Assembly: GCA_028282845.1 (NCBI GenBank)
Contig: JANQGY010000009.1
Span: 1-64,000 of the forward strand
Direction of reading: 5' to 3'
Length of the DNA stretch: 64,000 nt
Origin: a bacterium
GTDB lineage: Bacteria; Fidelibacterota; Marinisomatia; Marinisomatales; JAHJCW01
A program made the translations under genes and the position numbers. Numbering within the stretch: the stretch's first letter is position 1; the number at the start of each line of letters is the position of its first letter. The notes below the pieces were generated by a model. That model did no database searches, had not been told where the DNA came from, and was given only the letters and a program-made list of their open reading frames with translations. This document shows, piece after piece, positions 7,955 to 17,702 of this stretch.

Positions 7955-8809
7955 GTGAAAATTCAAAATTATCTTCGCATCTGTCTCATATCTGTTGTTC
8001 TTGCATCAGCGCTGTTCGGCCAATTTGGGGCCGTGGATGTAACAGTTGACGATCGCTTGCTGCACAGCAGCGATAGGCAGGAACTTCTGCCATTAAAAAA
8101 TGAGATCAAAAGATTTTTTGAGGACACGCAATGGGATGATGAGTATAGTGATTTAACGATTCCGCTTCACATACAAATTATTTTCGATGGTACCTCAGCC
8201 AAAGGTTCCGAAACTATTTATTTGGCTCAGGCATTATTCTCAAACGGTTTGGATCAGCGCTATTTTGATAAATCATTTACTTTTACCCAAAAAGAAATTG
8301 GAACTATTTATTATGATGCCGTGATCTTTCAGCCCTTATCAAGTTTTTTATCCTATTATGCTAATTTAATTATTGCCGGCGAAGCCGATACTTACAATCT
8401 GTACAGTGGTAATCGTTTTTACGAGGTAGCTCGTTCGATTGCCTTGCGCGGTTCAACTTCAGATTATTCGCGCGGCTGGACCGAACGTCTGAGAGTTGAA
8501 AATCTGCTCAGCGGAAACCATGGCTTGCGTAAAGTACGCCTGGCAACTTATTCAGCTATTGAACATTTTGATTATCAGGAATACGATGCGGCGGTAAAAC
8601 AATTTAAGCTTATGATTAAAGGATTAGACGAAGTTCATAAAAAATCCCCCCGTGAACATTATACTATGCTCTTTATGGGTGGTCATGCTGAAAATTTGAC
8701 CAAGATCATCAGCTATCTTAAACAAGAACAAATCTTGAATGATTTAATTGAGCTTGATCCGGATAACAGGGATACTTACGAGCGAGGATTGATCGGCAAA
8801 TCGGAATAG
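7955..8809 (+). CDS. DUF4835 (PorD-like) exported protein
   Basis: After a signal peptide ending ALFGQ, the protein has the DUF4835 pattern: VTVDDRLL near the mature N-terminus, then FEDTQW, PLHIQIIFDG, YYDAVIFQPLSSFLSYYANLIIAGEADTY split across strands, and a helical C-terminus ending in ELDPDNRDTYERGL. In Bacteroidota this family is named PorD for an association with type IX secretion. That function is not shown here. A GTG at 7955 gives a clean signal peptide. An upstream in-frame TTG at 7865 would add 30 residues before it and is less likely. The 3' end overlaps the convergent glycosyltransferase by 34 bases. Confidence 0.8.
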   Translation: MKIQNYLRICLISVVLASALFGQFGAVDVTVDDRLLHSSDRQELLPLKNEIKRFFEDTQWDDEYSDLTIPLHIQIIFDGTSAKGSETIYLAQALFSNGLDQRYFDKSFTFTQKEIGTIYYDAVIFQPLSSFLSYYANLIIAGEADTYNLYSGNRFYEVARSIALRGSTSDYSRGWTERLRVENLLSGNHGLRKVRLATYSAIEHFDYQEYDAAVKQFKLMIKGLDEVHKKSPREHYTMLFMGGHAENLTKIISYLKQEQILNDLIELDPDNRDTYERGLIGKSE

Positions 8810-9819
8810 CGACTTTTTCGCAATATATAATGCGAATATACGATACTGCCCCTGTACATTTTTTTGAGGATATTTCTGTCTTTTACCCGACGTAAAGGTT
8901 TTATCAACTTACGTTTTTTATATATTTTAAAAGGATGAAAGGCAATCCAGGCGTGCGCTTTGGCAATGCCTTTAATGTGTTTCCAGTCACCCAGCAAAAT
9001 AGCATATACCACTGCAACTACATCTAAAGCCCATCTAATCGGCAGGACATAAATTGACAGAGGAGAGGTATAATTGGCTAACAACATTATCAACGAATTG
9101 CGATGATTAAGATAGTATTTTTTCTCGGTAAACATTGGCAAGGAAACTGCATTTTTATGATAGACTATACTGTTTGGTTCGCTTAAAATATTATATCCTG
9201 CTAAATGAAGGCGCCAACAAAAATCAATTTCTTCCATGTGCGCAAAAAATAACTCATCAAACTTATTAACTTCTTCAAATGCCGATTTGCGAACTAAAAA
9301 TGCTGTGCCGGATGACCAAAAAATTCCTTGCGATGAATCGTATTGTCCTACATCAATTTCCTGATCGTTAAAAATTCTGCCGCGTGCAAAAGGAAAACCT
9401 AAAAAATCCATCGCCCCGCCGGCGCCACCGGCATAATCAAACAGTTCTTTATTATAATAATTCAGGATCTTCGATTGGACCGCAGCTGTTTTTTGATCCT
9501 TCTCTAAAACAGCAACAAGCGGTTCAAGCCAATCCTGTTTTTGGATCGTATCATTGTTTAGGAATAATAAATATTCTCCTTGGGCTATTTCAGAACCGCG
9601 ATTGCAACCTCCGGCATAACCTTCGTTTATATGATTTTCAAATACAATAACCTCAGGGAAATTTGCTTTTATATGATTGACGCTATCATCATCGGAATTA
9701 TTATCAACCACGATCACTTCATAATTTTTATAGGTTGATTTTTGGATGGATTCCAAACACTCGGTCATCACTGCAATGCCGTTCCAGTGTGGAATAATTA
9801 TTGATACCTTTGGTGGCAT
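8776..9819 (-). CDS. Glycosyltransferase family 2
   Basis: A GT-A fold transferase: VSIIIPHWNG opens the nucleotide-sugar domain, VVDNNSDDDS is at residues 37-46, and LFLNNDT at 85-91 holds the metal-binding acidic residue. A later HMEEIDFCWRLHLAGY is the ED-containing acceptor-site motif seen in rhamnosyl- and similar GT2 enzymes. A C-terminal amphipathic or hydrophobic region of about 90 residues may attach it to the membrane. It lies 10 bases downstream of the DUF2723 gene, so the two may act together on surface glycans or glycoproteins. The sugar donor is unknown. Confidence 0.9.
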   Translation of the reverse strand: MPPKVSIIIPHWNGIAVMTECLESIQKSTYKNYEVIVVDNNSDDDSVNHIKANFPEVIVFENHINEGYAGGCNRGSEIAQGEYLLFLNNDTIQKQDWLEPLVAVLEKDQKTAAVQSKILNYYNKELFDYAGGAGGAMDFLGFPFARGRIFNDQEIDVGQYDSSQGIFWSSGTAFLVRKSAFEEVNKFDELFFAHMEEIDFCWRLHLAGYNILSEPNSIVYHKNAVSLPMFTEKKYYLNHRNSLIMLLANYTSPLSIYVLPIRWALDVVAVVYAILLGDWKHIKGIAKAHAWIAFHPFKIYKKRKLIKPLRRVKDRNILKKMYRGSIVYSHYILRKSRYSDLPINPRS

Positions 9820-9829
9820 ACTAATCTGA

Positions 9830-12817
9830 TTAATTAAATAATGTGCCCGTGCTTACCGCTCCGGAATCAGCGGCTCCAAGTTTAGCACGTGTTTCATCAA
9901 GCATTTGCTGCGCGCTAGCATCATTAGGATTTTCAACAACCCATTTTTCCAACACTTCAATCAATGCTCCCCAATCTTCCAATGAGCGATAGGTCAAGAC
10001 TAAGGAAGAAACAATCTCGGCATGTAACCTCTGCCATCTTTCCCAAGAGGATTGCGTCAACCCGGCTTTGTTCAATCCTTGCGTTTTAACAAAATATTCC
10101 AATTCATTATAACTAGCATAGAGTTCTTGAAATATACTAAGGGCTGCTTGATAATCATTTAATTCCTGAATATAGGCTTGTCCATATTTCAATTTATCAT
10201 TTACCGTATTGTTATCACGGCTGTTCAAATCTTCCAAGATAGATCTGAAATTTTCCTTTTCCCCGATTCTGCTGTAAAGATGCCCAATTTGGAAAAGATG
10301 CTCATTAGAGGTAATCGGTATGGTTTGCTGCGGAATATTCTGCTCCATCTTATCGAGTACCTCGATAACTTTTTGCCGAGCACCTTCAATCCTTTCCGAT
10401 GTAGCTGAACCGCTGTCAATTAAGTCTTGATAATCAAAATAATGGACAATTGCCAACTGCAAATAGCCGCTGCGATAATTCTGCATCAACCTGATCACCG
10501 AATTATTAAGATAGACTTCATCATTGCCTAAGTTCCGGAATAAATATCCCGGTTGATACTCCCGCGACCACCCCACATTTCCATCATCACTGCCTTCAAT
10601 GAAATTAGCAGGGGTAAACTCTGTTGACCATGATAAATCACCAATATCAGTCATTAAGTTTTCTTCCATTCTATCAGCTGTTACCATTGCCGCTTTATAG
10701 CTATTGACACGGAAAGTTAATCCTTCCATTCCTAAATAATCTTCTAATCCAATTCGATTTTCATTGCCAACCGTAACCGCAAAATAGATAGGAAAGCGCC
10801 ATCGTGTATCATTAAGTATTCTGAGAACCATCAAATCCTGTGTTTTAAGGGCTTGTCCGGCGAAAGTGGGTTTCAAATTCCACTCAATATAACCATCCGT
10901 GTTTTTTGGATCATCATTTACCGGTATTCTTACTTTCTGCTCCTGCCAGGCTTGTAATCCGTAAGCAAGGTCTTCGATTTGGTTATCAGTCAAATTTATA
11001 AATCGTTCGCCGACCGGTCTTGAATCGCGTAATTGTTTAATGTGCCAAGGTGTATTTAATAAACTCAAATTTGCCACTGTGACATCTTTTCTCACACCTT
11101 CCACTTCCTGCAAATACCATAACGGATAAGTATCATTGTCTCCATTCGTAAATAGTATCCCATTCGGCTCACAAGTTTGTAGCATATTATAGGCAATATC
11201 CCAGGCTACATAATTACCGGTACGATCATGCGATTTGTAATTTGCGAACAACATTACCACCGGAACCAATAAGATTTGCAGTACAATTGCTCCGCCGGCA
11301 AGCTTGGTCGTCAATTTTTTATTACTAATATATTTCGTTAATTGTTCAACCAAGGCTGCTGCGGCGACACCAATCCAAACTGAAAACGCCAAAAAGCTAC
11401 CTACGTAAGAATAGTCGCGTTCGCGTGGTTGAGGATTGTCTTGATTGAGATAAAATACGATTGCTAACCCTGTAATAAAAAATAATGTCAGGATGCTAAA
11501 AGCTCCTTTTTTATCTTTCTGAAAATGATAGTACATCCCGAAAATGCCAAGCAGAAATGCAAGGGGCAAGCCAAATTGCGTCCAGTTCACGCCATCTTGA
11601 TTGGTATTTGCTCCAAACGGTGTTACGCCGGCTTCAGTTGAGAGCCCCCTTCCGGCAAATTGCCAGAGAAAATAGCGCCAATACATTTTCTTAACCTGAT
11701 AATTAAGAAAGAACCCCCACTGTTCACCTAAATTATAGAAACGGTAAGTTTGATTCTGACGCGCCGAGTAATCTTGACCGTAAGCCGGTCGCCCCACCAC
11801 TTCATACTGAGGCGGCAAACCGTCGTATCTGCGTGGGAATTGATATACCTGTCCATATTGTTCACGCTCTAAATAAGCAATGGCAGACTGTATCGTGTTT
11901 GGTTCTCCAACATCTATAGTCGGGTTCTGATTGGATCTGATGAAGATCATTGTATAGGTGGAATATCCAAGCAGAATTAGCACCAAGGATGTAAACACAA
12001 GTGATAATAATTGGCGATGGTTAAGGATTGACCATACCATCATTCCAACAAAAATTCCGACTGCCAATACAACTGTTATAATACCCATACTGCCCGCTAA
12101 CCGCGGCAAGCCCTTAATTATTCCGTTATGAATAATTAAAAAGGTGATGCCGGTAAGCAATACAGTTATCGAAAATGACTTCCAATCAAAGCTCTGTTTC
12201 CGGAAATAAATGACTAATGCAATAAAAGGTAAGGCTAATAAGTTCAACAAATGTACACCAATTGCTAAACCCACCATATAGGCAATAATTAAAATATATC
12301 GTTCATTGCCTTTGTCTTCAGCGCGCTCCGACCAATGTAATATCAGCCAAACGACAATGGCAGTGAAAAAAGTACTCATGGCATAGACCTCAGCCTCAAC
12401 CGCATTAAACCAATGGCTATCGGTTACCGCAAAGGTTAAGGCTCCGACCAAGGCACCGCCAAGTGCAATTATGGCGTCGTTCAAATTGCTGATGGATTTT
12501 CTCCAATGCACGATAACTTTAACAATTATCAAATATAATAGCATATTTGCCAAAGCACTGACGATAGGCGAGATCAGGTTCACGCGGAAGGCAATATCGC
12601 TGCTTACTGGCAGCATTGAAAAGAGCCTTCCAATAATCAAAAATAAAGGTGTACCGGGTGGATGAGGCACTCCAAGCGAATAGGATGTTGCAATAAACTC
12701 ACCGCAATCCCAAAAAGAAACCGTCGGTGCCATTGTTGTAAAATAAATTATAAAGGAATATAAGAATACAAATCCTGCTAATATTCTATTCCATTTTTGG
12801 TAGGATGCTTCAATCAC
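9830..12817 (-). CDS. DUF2723 (TMEM260-like) membrane glycosyltransferase candidate
   Basis: At 995 residues this matches bacterial DUF2723 proteins. The N-terminus has a membrane helix followed by APTVSFWDCGEFIATSY and GVPHPPGTPLF, the family's acidic and PHPPGTP motifs in the first extracytoplasmic loop. About ten more membrane helices follow to near residue 540, with QDNPQPRERDYSYVGSFL after them. The C-terminal 400 residues are soluble and end in TPR-like helical repeats. The human relative TMEM260 is a protein O-mannosyltransferase; the same chemistry here is inference. Its start codon touches the stop of the DUF1844 gene. Confidence 0.88.
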   Translation of the reverse strand: MIEASYQKWNRILAGFVFLYSFIIYFTTMAPTVSFWDCGEFIATSYSLGVPHPPGTPLFLIIGRLFSMLPVSSDIAFRVNLISPIVSALANMLLYLIIVKVIVHWRKSISNLNDAIIALGGALVGALTFAVTDSHWFNAVEAEVYAMSTFFTAIVVWLILHWSERAEDKGNERYILIIAYMVGLAIGVHLLNLLALPFIALVIYFRKQSFDWKSFSITVLLTGITFLIIHNGIIKGLPRLAGSMGIITVVLAVGIFVGMMVWSILNHRQLLSLVFTSLVLILLGYSTYTMIFIRSNQNPTIDVGEPNTIQSAIAYLEREQYGQVYQFPRRYDGLPPQYEVVGRPAYGQDYSARQNQTYRFYNLGEQWGFFLNYQVKKMYWRYFLWQFAGRGLSTEAGVTPFGANTNQDGVNWTQFGLPLAFLLGIFGMYYHFQKDKKGAFSILTLFFITGLAIVFYLNQDNPQPRERDYSYVGSFLAFSVWIGVAAAALVEQLTKYISNKKLTTKLAGGAIVLQILLVPVVMLFANYKSHDRTGNYVAWDIAYNMLQTCEPNGILFTNGDNDTYPLWYLQEVEGVRKDVTVANLSLLNTPWHIKQLRDSRPVGERFINLTDNQIEDLAYGLQAWQEQKVRIPVNDDPKNTDGYIEWNLKPTFAGQALKTQDLMVLRILNDTRWRFPIYFAVTVGNENRIGLEDYLGMEGLTFRVNSYKAAMVTADRMEENLMTDIGDLSWSTEFTPANFIEGSDDGNVGWSREYQPGYLFRNLGNDEVYLNNSVIRLMQNYRSGYLQLAIVHYFDYQDLIDSGSATSERIEGARQKVIEVLDKMEQNIPQQTIPITSNEHLFQIGHLYSRIGEKENFRSILEDLNSRDNNTVNDKLKYGQAYIQELNDYQAALSIFQELYASYNELEYFVKTQGLNKAGLTQSSWERWQRLHAEIVSSLVLTYRSLEDWGALIEVLEKWVVENPNDASAQQMLDETRAKLGAADSGAVSTGTLFN

Positions 12818-13221
12818 TATTTCTTTTCCTTTGTTTTCGCGGTAGATTTTTTTGCTTTTGGTTGTTTCGCCGGTGCTTTCTTAAGTTCTTTCTCAGTTTC
12901 CTTTTGGTCTTCTTTTTTGGGCTCGTCAGTTTTAGCTTCCGGTTCTTTATCTCCTTTGTTTTTCTCGTCAACGTAATTCATCTTTAATTCGCTGAGAATC
13001 CTCCCGATATATCCCTCTTCTTGCTCACTCAAATTACCTTGCATCTTTTTATAAAGCATATCAATCATATCAATATTCATCGCCGCGGCGTATAAATTTC
13101 TTTCAATCTTATCGGTTGCCGGATTTTTTACTTTCCCGAGCGACATCCAAACACTGTGCTCTAATGAAGCTATCAAACTATAAAATAATTGTTCTTCGGT
13201 AAGCTGACTATCTAATGGCAT
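12817..13221 (-). CDS. DUF1844 protein with a lysine-rich tail
   Basis: The first 85 residues, from LTEEQLFYSLIASLEHSVWMSLGKV to the helical YIGRILSELKMNYVD, are the DUF1844 helical domain, which has no known function. The remaining 50 residues are a low-complexity tail of Lys, Glu, Pro and Ala ending in TAKTKEKK, probably disordered. The gene ends on the base where the DUF2723 gene begins, so the two are translationally coupled. The tail is unusual for the family and may bind nucleic acid or anionic surfaces. That is only a suggestion. Confidence 0.8.
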   Translation of the reverse strand: MPLDSQLTEEQLFYSLIASLEHSVWMSLGKVKNPATDKIERNLYAAAMNIDMIDMLYKKMQGNLSEQEEGYIGRILSELKMNYVDEKNKGDKEPEAKTDEPKKEDQKETEKELKKAPAKQPKAKKSTAKTKEKK

Positions 13222-13360
13222 AAGTTTCTCCTCAATTATTTAAAACGATAATTAGAATGTTCAGTTTCGTCCTAAAAAAGTTCAAATTCAAGGGCGATAA
13301 ATTTAATATAATTGATTGATTTTTGGTCATAGAAATAGAAATTATCTATTACTTAAACAA

Positions 13361-14263
13361 TTAATTATTGCCCTTCCGAATTATATACAAAATTGAACTA
13401 CCTTTTTTCGGATTAAACAGACCGCTAACAAATGATCTAAGCCCAATCCACGAAGCCCTTATTATACTTCCTTTATTTTTTACTGCTGTTTCTGACATAA
13501 GAGATATATAAAAGGGATCAAATGGTAATTGTCTGTACTTCATCAATTCAAATCCATATTCCTTTAATAATATTTTCATGGATTCAAATGAAAAATGATA
13601 TAGATGCCTCGGCACATCATAAGCCGCCCAATTTGATCTATAATATTCAGCATCAAAAGAATTATAATTAGGTACGGCAACAAAGAGTGTCCCGTTTTGT
13701 TTCAATGATCCTTTGATTTGTCCAACATACTTGTGCAAGTCATGCAGATGCTCCAATGAATGCCACAGCGTAATTACATCAAATTGATTATCACTCTTCA
13801 GAAAATCTTTAGGAGCCAAAATGTTTTTATTAATTTTATTTTGCGCGATTTGCCGGGCAGATTGATTGACTTCAATTCCTTCAACTTCCCAACCGGACAT
13901 TTTCATTTTATTTAAAAAATCTCCTGTTCCACACCCAATATCTAAGGTTGCGCCACACTTTACATCACTCCATTTCTCGACACTGCTCTTCTTTGATCTT
14001 AAGGTGATTTTTTGAACAAGTTTATAAATTTTATCTATTATTGAATCAGGTTGGGCCGAATGTGACACGTATGAATTAGTTTCATAATATTTTTGAATGT
14101 GATTCTCATCGGGTATTGGAGAGGTAAATCTCAGCGAACATTTTTTGCATTCCCAAATAGTAAATTGTTCTCCGGAACCGCGATAATCAGAGACCTTTAA
14201 AATCTTGATAGAGTCACTAAAACCGCAAAGCGGACATTCCTCTATGATTAAATAGTCAGCCAA
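13361..14263 (-). CDS. Methyltransferase with N-terminal zinc-ribbon-like cysteines
   Basis: Two Cys pairs (C10/C13 and C39/C42, in ECPLCGF and CKKCSL) look like a small zinc ribbon. A class I methyltransferase domain follows, with LDIGCGTGDF at residues 107-116, GIEVN for the SAM ribose, and an IKGSLKQNGTLFVAVPNY strand. The arrangement is typical of methyltransferases in O-antigen and glycan loci that act on nucleotide sugars or glycans. Substrate is unknown. It overlaps the end of recG by 8 bases and faces away from the DUF1844 gene across a 139-base AT-rich gap. Confidence 0.85.
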   Translation of the reverse strand: MADYLIIEECPLCGFSDSIKILKVSDYRGSGEQFTIWECKKCSLRFTSPIPDENHIQKYYETNSYVSHSAQPDSIIDKIYKLVQKITLRSKKSSVEKWSDVKCGATLDIGCGTGDFLNKMKMSGWEVEGIEVNQSARQIAQNKINKNILAPKDFLKSDNQFDVITLWHSLEHLHDLHKYVGQIKGSLKQNGTLFVAVPNYNSFDAEYYRSNWAAYDVPRHLYHFSFESMKILLKEYGFELMKYRQLPFDPFYISLMSETAVKNKGSIIRASWIGLRSFVSGLFNPKKGSSILYIIRKGNN

Positions 14264-16343
14264 TATTGGAACCTTTCAATACATGATGATAATGTTGATT
14301 GAAATGTTGCTTAATTGCAAGATTCTCCGGTTTTTCTAATTTCGGATCATCGGATATAATTTCAAAAGCAGCTTTACAAGCCGCTCGAATAATTTTACCA
14401 TCAGTCAATAAATCTGCAATTTTAAATTTAAAGAACCCACTTTGTTGAATACCAAAAAATACTCCCGGCCCACGCAGCTTGAGATCTTCATCGGCGATTT
14501 TGAATCCATCATTGGTACTTTCCATAATTTTTAACCGTTGGGCACTGTTTTCCGTGATGTTGCGCTCAACCAAAATACAGTAACTTTTTTTATCACTCCG
14601 GCCCACTCGTCCACGCAACTGATGTAGTTGCGTTAAACCAAACCGTTCGGCGTGTTCTATAATCATCACAGTTGTATTTGGGACATCAATGCCAACCTCA
14701 ATTACTGTTGTCGCTATCAGAATATTGATTTCATTTTTTATAAAAGAATTCATTACCGCATCCTTTTCTTCCCTTTTCATTCTACCATGCATTAAGCCGA
14801 CTTGTAAATCCGGAAATACTTTATCACTCAGATATTCATGAGTCTCGACAGCTGCAGCTAAATCGGACTTTTCCGATTCCTCCACCAACGGATAAACTAT
14901 CATACATTGCCGACCGGCTTTGATTTCCTCTTTAACAAAATCATATACTTTATTTAACCTTTCCGGCTGAACCACAGTAGTGGTAACCGGGATCCTGTCC
15001 TTCGGTAATTCATCAATGATTGAAAGGTCCATGTCGCCATAATAAGTAATTGACAGCGTACGCGGAATCGGTGTAGCGGTCATTGCCAGAAAATGAGGGT
15101 TTTGTCCTTTATTGACTAAATCCCCGCGTTGCAATACGCCAAAACGATGCTGCTCGTCAACAATTACCAAGCCCAATTTTTGAAACTCAACATCTTGTTG
15201 AATCAAGGCATGCGTCCCGATAACCACTTTTATCTTTCCGTTTTTGAGTCCCCTCAAAACTTTTTGCCGATCATTTGCATTTAAATTACCTACGAGCAAC
15301 GCCGTTGGAATTTGGGCTTCATCCATAAATTTTTTAAAGACCAAAAAATGTTGTTCCGCCAATATTTCGGTTGGCGCCATAACTGCTACTTGCACCGCAT
15401 TATCTACCGCAAGTGCGACAGTCAATATTGCGACAATCGTTTTTCCACTGCCGACATCGCCTTGCAGTAATCTATTCATCATAACAGGTTTTTTAATATC
15501 ATTTGCTATTTCTTGGATTACCTTTTTTTGTGCAGAGGTCAAATCAAAATCTAATTGACTATAAATTGCTTTTGCATAATCACCGGTTTTGGGCAATGGG
15601 TTTGTACCGATTTTATCAATATTATTTTTCTTGGTCGCTACGCCAAGCTGCAAAAAGAAATGTTCATCAAACTTTAACCGGTTAATGGCTGCCTTTAACT
15701 GGTCAACATCTTCAGCGAAATGAATTGCCGTAAGTGCTTCCTTTCTATCAATTATACCGTGCGTATTGCGAAATTTGTCGCTATAAAAATCATCTATGAT
15801 ATTAATTTTACTTTGAATGTCTCTTATAAATCTGCGCAGACTGCGATGCTCCAAACTTGCTTTCCGCAGGGTTTGGTTAAGCGGATACAAAGGTATCACC
15901 GAGCCGGTGCTTAACCGCTCCGCATCATCTTCAAGTTTATCAAATTCCGGATGCACAATTTGAAATCCACGGTAATACTCGACCTTGCCATGCACTGCTA
16001 AGTAGTCTCCGGTTTTAACCGAATTTTGTATATATTTTACACCATTAAACCACGTTAACGTTATATAACCTGTTGCATCCTCAAGCAAAACTTGGAAAAG
16101 TTTGCCACGCTTAAATGTTTTGATGCCGCAGGATTTAACCTCACCCACTATTGTGACCGTTGAACCTTTGTTAAGATCACGGCAAGCAGTGATTAATGTT
16201 CGATCTAAATGACGCCGCGGAAAATAATATAATAAATCTTCAACTGTTTCGATACCAAGTTGTTCTAACGCTTTGGAACGCGCCGGTCCCACACCTTTTA
16301 TAAATTGAATCGGAGCAGTTAATTGGACTGCGGCAGCTGCCAC
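14256..16343 (-). CDS. recG: ATP-dependent DNA helicase RecG
   Basis: RecG reverses stalled replication forks and migrates branched DNA. The 695-residue protein shows an N-terminal helix-hairpin-helix-like FIKGVGPARSKALEQLG, then the OB-fold wedge domain. Walker A is GDVGSGKTIVA, motif II is DEQHRFGV (DExH), TATPIPRT is motif III, and GLTQLHQLRGRVGRS is motif VI. Length is normal. It lies between a methyltransferase and the DUF4139 gene (6-base gap), in one leftward unit with valS. Confidence 0.97.
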   Translation of the reverse strand: MAAAAVQLTAPIQFIKGVGPARSKALEQLGIETVEDLLYYFPRRHLDRTLITACRDLNKGSTVTIVGEVKSCGIKTFKRGKLFQVLLEDATGYITLTWFNGVKYIQNSVKTGDYLAVHGKVEYYRGFQIVHPEFDKLEDDAERLSTGSVIPLYPLNQTLRKASLEHRSLRRFIRDIQSKINIIDDFYSDKFRNTHGIIDRKEALTAIHFAEDVDQLKAAINRLKFDEHFFLQLGVATKKNNIDKIGTNPLPKTGDYAKAIYSQLDFDLTSAQKKVIQEIANDIKKPVMMNRLLQGDVGSGKTIVAILTVALAVDNAVQVAVMAPTEILAEQHFLVFKKFMDEAQIPTALLVGNLNANDRQKVLRGLKNGKIKVVIGTHALIQQDVEFQKLGLVIVDEQHRFGVLQRGDLVNKGQNPHFLAMTATPIPRTLSITYYGDMDLSIIDELPKDRIPVTTTVVQPERLNKVYDFVKEEIKAGRQCMIVYPLVEESEKSDLAAAVETHEYLSDKVFPDLQVGLMHGRMKREEKDAVMNSFIKNEINILIATTVIEVGIDVPNTTVMIIEHAERFGLTQLHQLRGRVGRSDKKSYCILVERNITENSAQRLKIMESTNDGFKIADEDLKLRGPGVFFGIQQSGFFKFKIADLLTDGKIIRAACKAAFEIISDDPKLEKPENLAIKQHFNQHYHHVLKGSNIG

Positions 16344-16349
16344 GTTGAT

Positions 16350-17702
16350 TTAGTTCCACTCCTTACGATAAGTGTAGGTTACGAATGCCTCACTGTTAGC
16401 GGGAACTGTAAGGGGAAAATAGATAGTGGAAGCGTCCTGCTTGATGTACATTGACGATTCGTCTTTTATAACCCATTCACCGGATATTTGCTCAATTAAT
16501 CGCACATTCACATCTACATCTTTCACGTTGGAAATTTTTATTTCTATTGAAGCCTCTTCACTTTTTCGCTGCCGGTCATAATTGAGTATTGTTCGTTTTC
16601 CGATTACATCAAACGCCCGTCCGGCAATCAACTGTGCCGTTGAACCTTTCGGGACTTGTTTAATAATATCTTCGCCAATAAATTCAAGTTCGCCATTCCG
16701 AGTAGATTGAAACAGCTCAATTTTGCCTTGTGGTAACGGAATATTCAAATTATTATCCTGCGTGTTTTCAATTTCCAGTTCGACTTCCAAAGGCTCTTCT
16801 TTTTGAGAACGTTCATAGTTTTTAAATAGGTAAGTTTTTTTATAAGAAACATCACGGGAATCATATAGTCTAACAGTAATACTCTCTTTACCTTTAATAT
16901 TCAACTTATATGGAATATCGTAGATATAATAATCACCAATCGCGTCAATTGTCGGAGTTGTTCCGTATGTCATATCAGCATCCGAATAACTCAATTCTGC
17001 AGTGGAGCGCATTAACGATTTTGCCTCTTGGTGCTGAACACGGTTCAGAGTTCCTTCAACAAGATTTAAATCGAGGTTAGAGAAAGACAGGTTACTGTTA
17101 TTCGTAATAAATGCTTCGGGGATAAAAACTGCTTTGTCTGAACTGTTTTGTAAGATCATCCTATAATTGGCATTCCAATCGAATCCGCTCGATAAATAAA
17201 CTAAATTGCCCCTTGAATTCCCCGGTTTATTGGCATAAACATCCCAAGCTAAAATTGGTCTGAGATTTAAATCTTCATTATTATGTCTTACAGAAATATA
17301 CTCCACATTAGTAGTATTAGCAGAAATGATGTTTGATTTGGTTTTTATTGAAATACGGTTTGCATTATACTCAATTAATGTGCCTGAAATCTCTTTGTCA
17401 CTTGTCAATTGGACATCAACTTTTTCACCCAATCTATTGCGATAATATGATCCACTGGAAAAAACATCGCGTTCGAGTCTTTGCGAAAGAACGGTAGCAT
17501 TTTTTAGATCCAGAAAAGGTGAATCGGCGAAGAGTCCTTCGGTCAGGCGATCATATTTAACTGTATTCTTACCTGCCGCAACATTCCAGGAAACCGGTTG
17601 TTTGATTAAACCGAATCCGTCTTTATAAATTGTTAATGCGGCATCCACCGATTGAGCCCTGACCAGTTGCATTACAAGAATGATAAACAGTATTTTTTTC
17701 AT
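16350..17702 (-). CDS. DUF4139 exported protein
   Basis: An N-terminal signal peptide (ending VRAQS) is followed by a beta-rich protein. It contains AALTIYKDGFGLIKQPV, YLSSGFDWNANYRMIL and a C-terminal FPLTVPANSEAFVTYTYR, typical of DUF4139, the domain found in mucoidy-inhibitor-A-like proteins. Its function is unknown; the protein is probably periplasmic or surface exposed. The ATG overlaps the valS stop by 4 bases, so translation is coupled to valS. That is an odd pairing of an exported protein with a synthetase. Confidence 0.82.
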   Translation of the reverse strand: MKKILFIILVMQLVRAQSVDAALTIYKDGFGLIKQPVSWNVAAGKNTVKYDRLTEGLFADSPFLDLKNATVLSQRLERDVFSSGSYYRNRLGEKVDVQLTSDKEISGTLIEYNANRISIKTKSNIISANTTNVEYISVRHNNEDLNLRPILAWDVYANKPGNSRGNLVYLSSGFDWNANYRMILQNSSDKAVFIPEAFITNNSNLSFSNLDLNLVEGTLNRVQHQEAKSLMRSTAELSYSDADMTYGTTPTIDAIGDYYIYDIPYKLNIKGKESITVRLYDSRDVSYKKTYLFKNYERSQKEEPLEVELEIENTQDNNLNIPLPQGKIELFQSTRNGELEFIGEDIIKQVPKGSTAQLIAGRAFDVIGKRTILNYDRQRKSEEASIEIKISNVKDVDVNVRLIEQISGEWVIKDESSMYIKQDASTIYFPLTVPANSEAFVTYTYRKEWN

